NCBI GenBank assembly: GCA_037013495.1
Contig: CM072806.1
Location: 17,219,001 to 17,283,000, forward strand
Source of the DNA: Hippophae tibetana
Lineage: Eukaryota > Streptophyta > Magnoliopsida > Rosales > Elaeagnaceae
Direction of reading: 5' to 3'
DNA length: 64,000 bases
Positions 23,081-34,964 of this stretch are shown in pieces. Made by a program: the position numbers and the translations under genes. The notes under the pieces are model-generated. The model saw only the letters and a program-made list of their open reading frames with translations, searched no databases and was not told where the DNA came from. Position 1 is the first letter of the stretch. Every line of letters begins with the position of its first letter.

Positions 23081-24514
23081 AACACATGCAATCCTATTTT
23101 TGTATGAATTTGACAAGTATTCTTTAAACCTACGTTGCTTATACTAGGCTAGTGTTGAAATATATATGATAAGTGAGTTATTATTTATAAAAAAAAACAC
23201 AAGGAAAATAATTTCATAATTATCGTTTTTAGATCTGATTAATTTCAAAAGTTCGCTTTCTCATGTTTTCTTTCTCCAACTCATTTTTGTTCCTATTGTT
23301 CTTTATTTTTATTTATTTTTTTGGTTCTAAATGGGACCCTTGAATTAAAAAGAAAATTTGAAGGAAAAATGTTGTTTGTTGGTGGTGCAAGGGAAAAAAA
23401 AAAAAAAAATTCCCTTTGGTTTGGAAATGTGGGGTTTATGGATTATATATAAATTTTACTTATATTGATAGTTCTTTAAAATGAAGTAGTTAGCAAATCC
23501 AAGCGCTTATCCACTTGTCAGTGGTTTTATGGAACAAAAGGGATAAAATGGGTTGTACATTTTCTTGTTTATGAGCACCAAATAACATTTTTAACATTCA
23601 TTGACAAAAAAAAAAATTAAAAAAAGAAGAAAGATATTTCTAACTCTTTTATTTATTCATTTTAATTTTGTCTCTCTTATATATCCAGCTGGGCAACAAC
23701 CTATAGCCAAACCTCCCAATTATTATGTTTGCATATTGAATGGTGGATTGTTAGCAAACAAAAATAAAAATAAAAAATTGATGTCGTATTTGCATTAAAT
23801 TGTTTTATGTATTAGATGATGTAGGTATAGATTATATATAACGTTAAAAATGTATAATGATAAAATGATGGTAAAATAATATTATTTTTATATATTTTTA
23901 CTAATATTAAAAATAACACATAATTTTTATTTTAAACTTTGTTTAATTAAACACATTTACGTTCTACTGTTTATACTTACTTATTCAAATTTAAATATTA
24001 TTCATATTAAATTTTATTACTATTAATTTTAAGAATGTTGTTATTTTTCTTAATTTCGGAAAAACAATTGGCTGGCGGATTAATCATATCCATCCGTACA
24101 TTAAGCAGAATTTTGCCAATCGATTAAACGACATCAAGAATCCATGTTTTTCTATCTTCCACCTAGTAGATTTACTGTGCACTAATTATGAAAAACAATA
24201 AGAGAAATTAAAATAGGTATGATATTACCGTAACTAATTTTTATTATTATTATAATAAAAGTATGATTTATTTCTACCTGATTATTTATTTATTTTAATT
24301 CTAATTATTAATTATATTTTAATTTTACTAATAAAATTATTATTAATAAAATAACTTATAATACTAACCATTTGAGTTATTACAATATTGTTGTTCATTG
24401 AAAACTGTAATGTATCTTTTGTAAGAAAAACTTTTTACGAGATCACATCTTTTGGGATGTCTAGCATCATCAACAAAGTTACCTTATCCAAAGTCTTATA
24501 TTCTCACGCTTTGG
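23081..24514. other. AT-rich spacer
   Basis: No gene recognised. It includes a poly-A run near 23395-23409 and several short AT-biased frames (for example 23601-23798) with no conserved motif. Nothing else can be supported. Confidence 0.55.
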
Positions 24515-24934
24515 CGTTACAAAATTATATATGTTCTCGATTTTTAACTATAATTATAGGTCTATTATCACGGTTATAAAAACTGAGATTTAAGTGATAA
24601 AGACCATACATAATAACTTATGATCTCGATTGTTAAAAAATCGAGACCAAAGAGTATGAATACATTTAAAAAATACAATTAATAATTAATATAAATTACA
24701 ATAAATTTATTAAAAATAATATTAAAAATCATATTATATTAAAATTAAAAGTATAATTACATTCGAAAGTTTATTATACACTAAAACATAATAAAAAATT
24801 ACTATTAATAATTGACCTTTTACTATTAATTACAAGCATAATATATGCTACAAAAATGATTATAATGATAATTTCGAATTTTCAGTTGATTGAAAAATCT
24901 CTCAAGTCTTTCTTGACTCCATCTTCTACAAACC

Positions 24935-25155
24935 ATCACGAACACCAGCGTAGTGCACCAGAACCAACACCAGTGCAGCGCAGCACAACAGCACCAACAC
25001 CAACACCAACACAGCACACCAGCACCAGCGTAACACAATGCACTAGCACCAGCGCACCGCACCAACACCAACGCATCGCACCAGCACCAGCGCACCACAC
25101 CAACACCAGTGCATCGCACCAACACCAGCACCAGCGCACCAACACCAAATTGTTT
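24935..25155. repeat. CAC/CAG-rich imperfect microsatellite
   Basis: About 220 bp built from ACCAGC, ACCAAC, GCGCACC and GCATCGCACC units, strikingly GC-rich against its surroundings. Related short tracts recur at about 25350-25405 (inverted sense: GGTGCACCTGGTGTGC) and 25690-25740 (CACCAGCACAGGCACC). Frames through it on either strand are simple repeats and should not be read as genes. Confidence 0.85.
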
Positions 25156-26564
25156 ATCCTTATTTCCTGCATCTTCTGATTTCTCAAGCCAAGAAATTTC
25201 AGATAAGGTAGTAGCATCTCTTGAAATAAGAAGACCCATTAACTGAAATTCTCATCAAGTCTATGTAAGTGATTTCTCAGCCTTTATTAAGGATTTCTCA
25301 TCATTTTTTGGAAAATCTTCATATCCATCAATGGTCTTCCCCCTAAATTGAGGTCTGGTGCACCTGGTGTGCTAGTGAGCCTGGTACGCCTAGTGCCTAC
25401 CATGAAAAAGAAAACAGAAAAAAAACTAGAATAACATGTGATCATTCATAGGCCTAATAACAACCAATTCATCAAAAAATGCTTTCATTTTATCAAAATA
25501 ATCCAATACATATAGATTATCAAAGGATGATTTTATATGATGTAAGGAACAATCTTTATATATTTGCAATATATTACAAAGTGCATAACATAAGTACTAA
25601 TATATTCAACAATTAATTAATATAATTAAAAAACAACATATTAGTACATTATCAAACCAAAGTTTTTTTTTAAATAGAACTATACTTGACCCTAGGCACC
25701 AGCACAGGCACCCAGTACCAGCATAGGCACAACACCAGGTCAGAAGGTCCAATGCAAAGTTGAGCATAAAGTCCACCTTTCTGAATTGTTTTTATGAACC
25801 TTACTAGATCATATCTGCTTTTAAAATTGTAATAAGAAACACATAAAATAGCTTAAACATACAAAGAAAATAATTCAGAGGAAAAAATTAATATGAGGGA
25901 ACAAATGAAGCCAAGGAATCTAAAAACCAAAACTCTAGACCAAACATTCTCTGAGGTTGCATTAATTCATAGGCCAAACTTACCCAACCAGGAATTAAAA
26001 GAAATTAAACCCACATCTCTTAATTCATAGTAGAAAATAAAAGAAATTAAACAAGCCACAGAACAAGTTACCTAAAATAGAAATTTTCAATCCAAACAAA
26101 AACAAGCAGCAACTAGAATCCTACAACTCACACTAACTCAAGTTAACCCTAAAATACAAAACAAAAGTAAAACACAAGAAAAATCGAGTAACGGAACGAA
26201 CCCTAGATCTTGAATAAAATCAAATCAAGTTAACCACTAAATCTAAGATCGAACTGGATTTTGGAAATAATACTTACTCGGATCTAGGTCATGAGGGACG
26301 ACAGTACAAACGACCGGTTGACAAGGTGCAAACAGGGGAATATGAACATAACAAAACAAAGAAAAAAAAAGAAAGTATGGAAATGAGCTACTGTAAATGT
26401 CGAGTGAGGTATTGGAAATGAGGAGTTATTGAGGGAGGTCGTCGTAAATTTCTTAAGGCACAACGTGGTGCTACACTGCTCGTTGAGAGGGACGAAGACG
26501 CGAGTTCAAAAGGCCAGAAATGATTTAAGAAAAAAAAATTGAGAGATTGTGCTGATAAGGGAAT

Positions 26565-26565
<1 letters not shown>

Positions 26566-26617
<52 letters not shown>
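26566..26617. repeat. (AT)n microsatellite
   Basis: About 25 uninterrupted AT dinucleotides. A second TA tract lies at 26687-26713 and a third at 26984-26999. Length polymorphism and assembly error are both likely here. Confidence 0.95.
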
Positions 26618-26622
<5 letters not shown>

Positions 26623-26683
26623 GTAATAGGAATTTAATTATAAAGAAAAAATGGAAAAAGAAGAAAGAGATAAAAGAAAGTGA

Positions 26684-26718
<35 letters not shown>

Positions 26719-27104
26719 AATAAATAAAATACATTAAATTAAATTAAATTAAATTAATAATAGAGAAAAATAAAAAAAATTGTAAAGTAATTTTTTTATT
26801 TTTTTAAATGAATAACATATAGTATATTATTTCATTTTAGTTTTAAAAATATTAAATAAATTATTATTTTAATTATAATTTCAATTATTTAATAATCGTT
26901 GTTATATAAATTTATTTATATATATTTAAATATTTTTTGTAATTTAATCTATAGTCACAGTTATTAATAAAACCGAGGCTATATATATATATATATATAC
27001 TATGGCCTCGATTTTTATTAAACGGTGGCCAAAATCCTATGATCTCGGTTTTTAAAAAGATCGAGGTTAAAATTCCGAGATCAAAAGCATATATGGTAGT
27101 AGTG

Positions 27105-27686
27105 GTTGAATTGCAATTTCATTTTTGCAAATCAAATAGAGGGTATGTTCATGCATTCATATTATATAAAGAAAAACCTTTTATGGATGAAGATTTAGCA
27201 ATTATTAGGAGAGTTTTCAAATTTTCCCCATGTTTCATGTATAAACTATAACATAATAATCGAGAGGATAGGTTTTAAAATTAGTATTCTGTTTTATAAT
27301 TAATTTAGAAAAAACTCAAAAACTTGTTTGGTAAAAAATTACGTTTTATTTATTTATTTTCTCTTATGTCAAAACAAAGAATAAGTAAAGCTAATTAAAA
27401 AAAACAAAACAAAACAAGAAGTGAACTTCAAATATGATTTTCAAAACTTTTTCTAATTGCAAAAATAAAAATAAAAAATGTGTGTAAAAATTAAATTGAG
27501 TTCTGACTTGGTTTTAAATTTGAAAACAGAATTAATTATAAAAAAATACATATTTTAAAAACTTGGATTAAAAAACTAAAACTTGAAATCGGAACTGCTA
27601 CAAAACAGACTCAAGTTTTTTTTTGTTTTACTTCAATTAATAAGTATCCTTTGGTGTGGAGAAAAAGGGTGAGATTGATGAAATAT
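27105..27686. other. AT-rich spacer left of the copia insertion
   Basis: No conserved coding signal. The short frame at 27039-27251 overlaps the CACTA-like end and has no known motif. Confidence 0.5.
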
Positions 27687-27691
27687 GATTA

Positions 27692-28159
27692 TGTTGGAGA
27701 TTATCATAAAGCTCCTTAAATTAAGGAGCAAAACATGGAGTAAAACATGGAGCAAAACAAGGAGCAATTCATGGAGCAAAACAAGGAGCTTAATTCAAGG
27801 AGCAATTTAAGGAACCATTAATTTAATGAGTAATTCAAGGAGTGAATTTTTCTATAAATAGATGTGTAATTGTAATGAATTAATCATCCAAAGTGTTCAT
27901 TCCAATTGAGAGAAAAGCTTAGAGAGAAAAGCTTTTGTGAGAGAAAATTGAGAGTAATTTTCTTGGGTGTAATTGGGTTGTGAGTTGTGAGTGTTGTAAA
28001 CACCTTGTGTAATTTCTCCCCTTTCAGTAAAAAGATCTGCAGCAGGTCCGGAGACGTAAGCAAGATTGGCCGAACTCCGTTATCAAATTTGTGTGTTATT
28101 TTTCTATTCTTGCTTTCTCATAAATCTGGCTTATCGGAAATTTGCGTAATTTCCCAACA
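27692..28159 (+). repeat. 5' LTR of the copia element (468 bp)
   Basis: It starts TGTTGGAGATTATC and ends TTTCCCAACA. It differs from the 3' LTR at 28093 (G versus A at 32753) and 28153 (C versus T at 32813). U3 contains an array of short GGAGCAAAACA/GGAGCAATT-like repeats at about 27715-27845, directly upstream of the TATA box. Such LTR repeats often act as transcriptional control modules (family knowledge; not shown here). Confidence 0.96.
27851..27860 (+). promoter_or_regulatory. TATA box in the copia 5' LTR
   Basis: TCTATAAATA lies about 160 bp into the LTR. The copy in the 3' LTR is at 32511-32520. It marks the U3/R boundary, with transcription start expected about 30 bp downstream. Confidence 0.75.
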
Positions 28160-28161
28160 AC

Positions 28162-28173
28162 TGGTATCAGAGC
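28162..28173 (+). other. Primer binding site (initiator Met tRNA)
   Basis: TGGTATCAGAGC is complementary to the 3' end of plant initiator Met tRNA and is the usual minus-strand primer site of copia elements. It starts three bases after the LTR end. Confidence 0.92.
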
Positions 28174-28350
28174 TATTGGTGGTGATTTCTGTCAATTTTC
28201 TACAAGGTTACTATTTACGTGAATAGTGAATTACGTGAATAGTGACATTTTGTCGACGATATTTGTTCGTTGACGTAGGTGTTCTAATACACAGTGGTTT
28301 ACAGAAATAGTCAGAAACGATCCAGAGGAAGTCAGATTTTAGTGGGAGCA

Positions 28351-31300
28351 ATGGCCGCAGATGAAGGAAGGGTGAAACTCGAGAAATTCGATGGCACAGA
28401 TTTTGGGTTTTGGAAAATGCAGATAGAGGATTATCTGTATCAAAGAAATCTATATCAACCTCTCTCAGGGAAGAAACCAGAAGCTATGAAGGAAGAAGAT
28501 TGGAATCTTTTAGACAGACAAGCCCTCGGAGTTATTCGATTGACGCTATCCCGTAATGTTGCCTTCAACATAGCAAAGGAAAAGACCACGGCGTGTCTTA
28601 TGGCAGCTCTCTCCAATATGTATGAGAAGCCATCAGCCTCAAACAAAGTGCACTTGATGAGGCGTTTGTTCAATTTGCGGATGAATAAAGGCGCATCGGT
28701 AGCTCAACATCTCAATGAACTCAACACAGTCACAACCCAGTTGAGTTCAGTGGAAATTGAATTCGATGAAGAAGTACGAGCATTGATACTTTTGTCTTCT
28801 TTACCAGAAAGTTGGAATGCTACTGTCACGGCTGTGAGTAGCTCGTCAGGAAGCAATAAGTTAAAATTTGACGATGTTCGTGATCTGGTTCTCAGTGAAG
28901 AGATCCGACGTAGAGAGGTAGGTGAATCGTCAACTTCTTCAGTTTTGCATACAGAGTCAAGAGGAAGAAATTCAACCAAAGGGAATGGACGTGGCAGAAC
29001 AGACTACCGAGGTAGATCAAAGGACAGGAGGTCCAAATCCAGGAATCCTAATAATTCCCATAGCTCGAAGACCATCGAGTGTTGGAATTGTGGAAAAACC
29101 GGGCACTACAAAAATCAGTGCAAAAGTGCACCGAAGGACAAACAAGTGAAGGCAGAGGCAAATGTTACTTCCACCTCAGGAGGAGACGATGCATTGATAT
29201 GCTCTTTGGAGAGCAAGGAAGAATCTTGGGTGTTAGACTCTGGAGCATCGTTCCATGCTACTTCACAAAAAGAATTCTTCGAGAAATATGTCCCCGGAAA
29301 CCTTGGAAAGGTATATCTTGGTGATGATCAACCATGTGCTATTATTGGCAAAGGTGTAGTGAAGATTAAGTTGAACGGATCTCTTTGGGAGCTGAAGGAT
29401 GTCAGACATATTCCCGATCTCAGAAGGAACTTAATCTCAGTCGGGCAGTTGGCCAGTGAAGGCTACACTACGATCTTCCATGGTGATGATTGGAAGATTT
29501 CAAAGGGTGCAATGACAGTTGCTCGAGGCAAGAAAAGTGGCACTCTTTACATGACAACAGAGGCACGTTGTTCAATTACAGTTGCAGCAGGCAATGAAAC
29601 ACCAAACCTGTGGCACCAAAGACTAGGCCATATGAGTGAAAAAGGGATGAAGATTATGCATTCAAAGGGAAAACTTCCAGGTCTACAGTCTACGGAGATA
29701 GACATGTGCGAAGATTGCATACTTGGAAAGCAAAAGAGAGTCAGCTTTCAGACAAGTTGCAGAATCCCAAAGAAGGAAAGGCTAGAGCTTATTCACTCTG
29801 ATGTTTGGGGACCAACGACCGTCTCATCTATTGGTGGGAAATGCTACTTCGTGACTTTCATCGATGATCACTCTCGGAAGGTATGAGTTTACTTTCTAAA
29901 GCATAAGTCTGAAGTATTTGAGGCTTTCAGAAGATGGAAAGCTATGGTGGAAAATGAGACGGGTTTAAAGATCAAAAAGCTCAGAACCGATAATGGTGGT
30001 GAATATGAAGACACCATATTCAAAAACTTCTGCTATGAGCACGGGATCAGAATGGAAAGAACTGTTCCAGGCACGCCTCAACACAATGGTGTAGCTGAGC
30101 GTATGAACCGAACATTGACAGAAAGAGCTAGAAGCATTCGTATACAGTCAGGTCTACCGAAGCAGTTCTGGGCAGAAGCAGTCAACACGGCAGCTTACTT
30201 GATCAACCGAGGCCCATCTGTTCCATTGGAGCATAGAATACCAGAGGAGGTATGGAGCGGAAAAGAGGTGAAACTATCACATCTAAAAGTTTTCGGTTGT
30301 GTAGCATTTGTGCATATCAGTGATCAAGGCAGGAATAAGCTTGATCCCAAATCCAAGAAATGCACATTCATTGGCTATGGTGAGGATGAGTTTGGCTATC
30401 GCATTTGGGATGACGAAAAGAAGAAATTTATCCGTAGCAGAGATGTGATTTTCAACGAAATGGTGATGTATAAGGACATGCATAAAATAGACACCAATGA
30501 CTCAGAGCAGAATGAGTCAGTATTTGCAGATGCAGATGATGTCCCAGATACTTCCGCAACAGAACCAATTATAACAAGTCCTCAGCCAGAGGAACTTGTT
30601 GGACAAAACAGTACACAACATTCCGACACACCACAACTTCTTACTCCAGCTCCTGTATTGAGAAGGTCTTCTCGACCTCATGTGCCTAACAGGAGATACA
30701 TGAACTATATGTTGCTGACTGATGGAGGGGAGCCTGAATGCTATGATGAAGCTTGTCAGACTCGAGATTCCAACAAGTGGGAGCTTGCTATGAAAGAAGA
30801 AATGAAATCTCTCATCTCCAACCAGACATGGGAACTAGCTGAGTTACCTATAGGAAAGAAGGCACTTCACAACAAATGGGTGTACCGGGTGAAAGAGGAG
30901 CATGATGGTTCCAAAAGATACAAAGCCCGCCTAGTTGTCAAAGGGTTTCAACAGAAGGAAGGAGTTGACTACACTGACATTTTCGCTCCTGTTGTGAAGC
31001 TTAATACTATCAGATCAGTATTGAGTATTGTAGCCATTGAAGATCTTCATCTTGAACAGTTGGATGTGAAGACTGCATTCCTTCATCGAGATTTAGATGA
31101 AGAGATATACATGTACCAGCGAGAAGGTTTCTCAGAAAGGGGGAAGAAGAACATGGTGTGAAGACTTAAGAAGAGTTTGTATGGCCTGAAACAAGCCCCG
31201 AGACAATGGTACAAAAAGTTTGACAACTTCATGCACAAGAAAGGTTTCCAGAAGTGCAATGATGATCATTGTTGCTACTTCAAGAGATATAGGTCCAGTT

Positions 31301-32280
31301 ATATCATTTTACTACTTTATGTTGATGATATGTTAGTAGCAGGTTCAGATATGGATGATATTAAAAGGTTGAAGCAGCAATTGTTAAAGGAATTTGACAT
31401 GAAAGACTTGGGTCTAGCAAAGAAGATTCTTGGAATGCAAATCACAAGAAATAAGAAGAAAGGATCCTTGCAGTTATCTCAGGCAGAGTACATCAATCAT
31501 GTTTTGCAAAGATTCAACATGGGCGATGCCAAGCCAGTTAGCACACCCTTGGCCAGTCATTTTCGCCTATCCAAGGATCAGTCCCCTCAGACAGAGGAAG
31601 AGAGAGAATTCATGGTTAAGGTTCCTTATGCCTCAGCCATTGGAAGTTTGATGTACGCAATGGTCTGTACGAGACCAGACATTGGCCATGCAGTAGGAGT
31701 TGTTAGCAGATTTATGTCAAATCCAGGGAAAACTCATTGGGAAGCAGTAAAGTGGATTTTGAGGTATCTGCGAGGCACTACAGAAAAGTGCTTGTACTTT
31801 AGTAAAGGAGAGTTAAAAGTACAAGGGTACGTAGACGCAGACTTTGGAGGTGAAGTTGATCACCGAAGAAGCACCACCGGTTATATATTTACTGTTGGAA
31901 CTACAGCTGTTAGTTGGATGTCACAAATACAGAAAATTGTCACTCTATCCACTACAGAGGCTGAGTATGTAGCAGTAACTGAAGCTAGTAAAGAGATGAT
32001 ATGGCTTCAAGGTTTGTTAATTGAGTTGGGATTCAAACAAGAGAAGAATGTTCTGCATAGTGATAGTCAAAGTGCAATACACTTGGCGAAGAATTCAGCA
32101 TTTCATTTTAGAACAAAGCATATTGGACTTCGTTATCACTTCATCAGATCTCTATTGGAAGATGATGTGTTAATACTGGAGAAGTTTCAAGGAAGCAAAA
32201 ATCCAGCAGATATGTTAACAAAGGTGGTGACTATTGACAAACTGAAGTTGTGCTCAACTTCAGTTGGTCTGCTAGAGTAA
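28351..32280 (+). pseudogene. Copia gag-pol polyprotein, 1310 codons with two in-frame TGA
   Basis: A single reading frame gives gag (starting MAADEGRVKLEKFDG; UBN2-type region about residues 50-190), a CCHC zinc knuckle CWNCGKTGHYKNQC (residues 244-257), protease DSGA at 296-299, the pre-integrase domain LWHQRLGHM from residue 420 with a later Cys pair, the integrase core (RTDNGGEY, then HNGVAERMNRTLTER), RT from about residue 841 (NKWVYRVK; YVDD at 990-993) and RNase H (residues ~1130-1290: VDADF, STTEAEY, DSQSAI, RTKHI). Codons 512 (29884-29886) and 937 (31159-31161) are TGA; otherwise there is no frameshift. The ATG at 28294 is also in frame but precedes the usual gag start, so 28351 is preferred. 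The element is probably unable to move alone but is otherwise well preserved. Confidence 0.95.
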
Positions 32281-32340
32281 TAAAGACTAGAAAAGCTGCT
32301 GCATTGATCGAGGTGTGAAGACAGATTGAAATCAGTCTTC

Positions 32341-32351
32341 AAGTGGGAGAT
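32341..32351 (+). other. Polypurine tract
   Basis: AAGTGGGAGAT lies directly before the 3' LTR start and is the expected plus-strand primer of the copia element. Confidence 0.8.
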
Positions 32352-32819
32352 TGTTGGAGATTATCATAAAGCTCCTTAAATTAAGGAGCAAAACATGGAG
32401 TAAAACATGGAGCAAAACAAGGAGCAATTCATGGAGCAAAACAAGGAGCTTAATTCAAGGAGCAATTTAAGGAACCATTAATTTAATGAGTAATTCAAGG
32501 AGTGAATTTTTCTATAAATAGATGTGTAATTGTAATGAATTAATCATCCAAAGTGTTCATTCCAATTGAGAGAAAAGCTTAGAGAGAAAAGCTTTTGTGA
32601 GAGAAAATTGAGAGTAATTTTCTTGGGTGTAATTGGGTTGTGAGTTGTGAGTGTTGTAAACACCTTGTGTAATTTCTCCCCTTTCAGTAAAAAGATCTGC
32701 AGCAGGTCCGGAGACGTAAGCAAGATTGGCCGAACTCCGTTATCAAATTTGTATGTTATTTTTCTATTCTTGCTTTCTCATAAATCTGGCTTATCGGAAA
32801 TTTGCGTAATTTTCCAACA
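32352..32819 (+). repeat. 3' LTR of the copia element (468 bp)
   Basis: Same length as the 5' LTR and identical except at 32753 and 32813. It ends TTTTCCAACA, followed by the GATTA target duplication. Confidence 0.96.
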
Positions 32820-33033
32820 GATTATGCTCATTCTACTTTGATAAATAATAGACTCTTGGTTATTCTCAAAATAAAATTTATACTATTTACTACAAAAGTG
32901 AATTATTGAGATTGTTTGTAACTTTACTCCACATGGAATGGCATTAGGATATTCTATGGATTCGGCTTATTGTGTTGCTTGTGATGTGTTAGGAAAGAAC
33001 ATTTAGGGTATGATAATACGGATAAACTCGGTT

Positions 33034-33200
33034 TGGAAGTTCAAAGTTCTACCAAAGGTTCGTCATTTCACTTGGGTACGTTGTCTACATGGTGCTTTGG
33101 CGTTGCACTAATTACTTGTTGAGAGGATATATATGTGCTGTGAATTATATTTCTTGTCCTTTGTGTGGTGAGAGCACTTTGAATCAGTGACACATTTGTT
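33034..33200 (+). pseudogene. LINE-type reverse-transcriptase zinc-binding (zf-RVT) fragment
   Basis: The frame from 33034 reads WKFKVLPKVRHFTW and, shortly after, LHGALALH. About 15 residues further on, in another frame, it reads SCPLCGES with a stop soon after. This is the layout of the zf-RVT domain at the C-terminus of plant non-LTR retrotransposon RTs: W-K-P-K--HF-W, an LPT-like segment, then C-PLC-E. Only this fragment remains, with frameshifts. Confidence 0.6.
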
Positions 33201-34247
33201 GATAACCTTATATATACACTGATATTCACTTAATATTTTTGAGTGCTATCTAGCTACAAAATAAAATTCAACATCTTACTGTTTGAAAAACATAACGTTG
33301 AGGCACCGTTCTGAGCATTATAGTTCTTTCATCCAAATATTAAAGTCCTAGAATTAAATACTAATCGGAGAGTAATTTTTTTTCTAACACCCATAAGAGA
33401 GAAACTTAATAAGAAAGCAAGAAAAAGTATAATATTAGCCCAAAAATAAATAAATAAAAAGTAAGAAAAAGTATAAATGAGAAAGCCAACATTTTGAGTT
33501 GGGTGCTAGTGACTATTGATTAAATAGGGTTTAATTAAAAGTTAAAAGAGGAAGGAGTTTGATTGGTCTAGCCAACATCATAAACATTAGAATTGAGTCC
33601 TCTTTAGAAGAAATCATATCCATCTTGCAACCCAAACTTGTAACAAATCTTATTCTAAAGGAGAAACTTTTGTTACAACTTTCTTTTTAATTAATTAAAA
33701 ACCTTCAACTGCTCAGGATTTTGGTTTGGTTCAAGATAGTAATAATTAACCCTCATAGTAATAAATTTAAATTTTATTGATATAATATTTTATTTATTTA
33801 ATAATTTTTTTTAAAAAAATATTCTTTTAAATAAAAAATGAAAGAACCTTCAACTACCCTAAATCTTTATTCTCTTGTAAGTGTCAATTATTACAAAATT
33901 ATTTGTCTTATTTCATTCATGTTTGTTGAGTTCAAGTAAATTAATCATGACTTTTAAGCATCATTGTCTTTTCAAAATTTAGGGCTCTAAAAAGGAACTC
34001 ATAAGTAGTAAGAGAGATAATCAATGGATAGGGAAAACTCCAAATTACGGTCTTATATATTAAACTATTTTAAGGGCTATTTAATATAATTAATAAATTA
34101 ATAATGAAACTATAAGATAATAATAAAATCGAAGAAACTAGTTTGTTCATGAAATATCTATTACATATATATAATTAATTTTTATCTACCACCACCCTAC
34201 CAGCAGAGAAAATAATAGAGATATTAAACAAATCAAAAGTTGACTCC

Positions 34248-34285
34248 CACCAGTCACCAGTCACCAGTCACCAGTCACCAGTCAC
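34248..34285. repeat. CACCAGT heptamer tandem repeat, 5.4 copies
   Basis: Perfect copies of the 7-bp unit start at 34248, 34255, 34262, 34269 and 34276, followed by CAC. Confidence 0.95.
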
Positions 34286-34381
34286 GCATGGTAGACCCTC
34301 TCATTTGGTGGGCTTGCTGGGCTCTACCTTTTTAAATTTGAAGAATGTTTACGTGAAGTACTCTGAGTTTTGAAAGAAAGA

Positions 34382-34457
34382 GAGTGAATTGTAAATAATG
34401 TGGAATATTTTGAGTGAATTGTAAATAATGTGGAATATTTTGAGTGAATTGTAAAAA
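34382..34457. repeat. 30-bp tandem repeat, 2.5 copies
   Basis: GAGTGAATTGTAAATAATGT plus ten bases starts at 34382 and 34412. A partial third copy starts at 34442. The first two copies are identical. Confidence 0.95.
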
Positions 34458-34685
34458 GAAAAAAGTGTGAATATAATCAGAAATTGAAAAAAGATCGAGT
34501 TTCTATATCAATCAATTATATATGTTTAATTATTTTGAAAACAGTGGATATATAAATTAAAAATTTGTTAGTTTTTATAAGGTTGCGTGACTAGAAATTT
34601 TGTTTTAATTTTATTTGAGTATAAATATGCTAAAATATCAATTTTTTAATATATTTTGAGTTAAAAAGTCTTAAAAATGAAGCTT

Positions 34686-34964
34686 AGGAAAAATATAAAT
34701 GTATCATATATATATAATTTATTTATAATTTTATAAGTATTATACTTAAATATAAGTTATCATAAGTTGAGAGAAAAATTAATGCCTTTTTTAATCGATA
34801 CATAGTTTCATGGGTTCTTTCATAGCGTTAGGGAAAATATAAATGTATCATATATATAATTTATTTATAATTTTATAAGTATTATACTTAAATATAAGTT
34901 ATCATAAGTTGAGAAAAAATTAATGCCTTTTTTAATCCGTACATAGTTTCATGGGTTCTTTCAT
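34686..34964. repeat. ~140-bp tandem duplication
   Basis: The block 34686-34823 (beginning AGGAAAAATATAAATG and ending GGGTTCTTTCAT) is repeated at 34830-34964 with small indels in an AT run and a few substitutions (for example ATCGATAC versus ATCCGTAC). Confidence 0.9.

Larger units (their letters stand above)
24515..27104. mobile_element. Probable non-autonomous CACTA-like DNA transposon
   Basis: The right end at 27104 reads, on -, CACTACTACCATATATGC and then runs into TTTTGATCTCGG. This is the CACTA start followed by subterminal palindromic repeats. The subterminal zone 26950-27085 repeats CTCGATTTTT / AACGGTGGCC / GATCTCGG modules. The left zone 24535-24650 repeats the same kind of module (GTTCTCGATTTTTAAC; GGTCT to AGACC hairpin; GATCTCGATTG to TCGAGACC). 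The left terminus is placed near 24515, where CGTTAC stands in a degenerate position for CACTAC. I see no transposase domain and no matching 3-bp target duplication. The interior holds the CACCAG-type low-complexity tract and three TA microsatellites. Confidence 0.45.
27687..32824 (+). mobile_element. Full-length Tnt1/Tork-like Ty1/copia retrotransposon with TSD
   Basis: A complete 5128-bp element (27692-32819) flanked by the 5-bp duplication GATTA (27687-27691 and 32820-32824). It has two 468-bp LTRs (27692-28159, 32352-32819) differing at only two positions, both transitions. The initiator-Met tRNA primer site TGGTATCAGAGC is at 28162-28173 and a purine tract AAGTGGGAGAT abuts the 3' LTR. 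One polyprotein frame runs from 28351 to 32280 and is interrupted by two TGA codons. The near-identity of the LTRs marks it as the youngest insertion in the window. Confidence 0.97.

Noticed and set aside
23601..23798. 65-residue frame on +
   Set aside because: No family resemblance, strongly AT-biased codons, no promoter or conserved context.
24826..25239. Long - and + frames through the CAC/CAG tract (Val/Leu/Cys-rich or Thr/Pro-rich peptides)
   Set aside because: The frames are open on both strands because the DNA is a simple repeat; the peptides are low complexity and have no flanking gene structure.
26525..26734. 69-residue Tyr/Ile-rich frame on -
   Set aside because: It is a translation of the AT microsatellites.
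27039..27251. 70-residue frame on +
   Set aside because: It starts inside the subterminal repeats of the CACTA-like element and has no known motif.
28455..28979. Antisense frames over the copia gag region
   Set aside because: Shadows of the gag frame; the sense strand carries the conserved domains.
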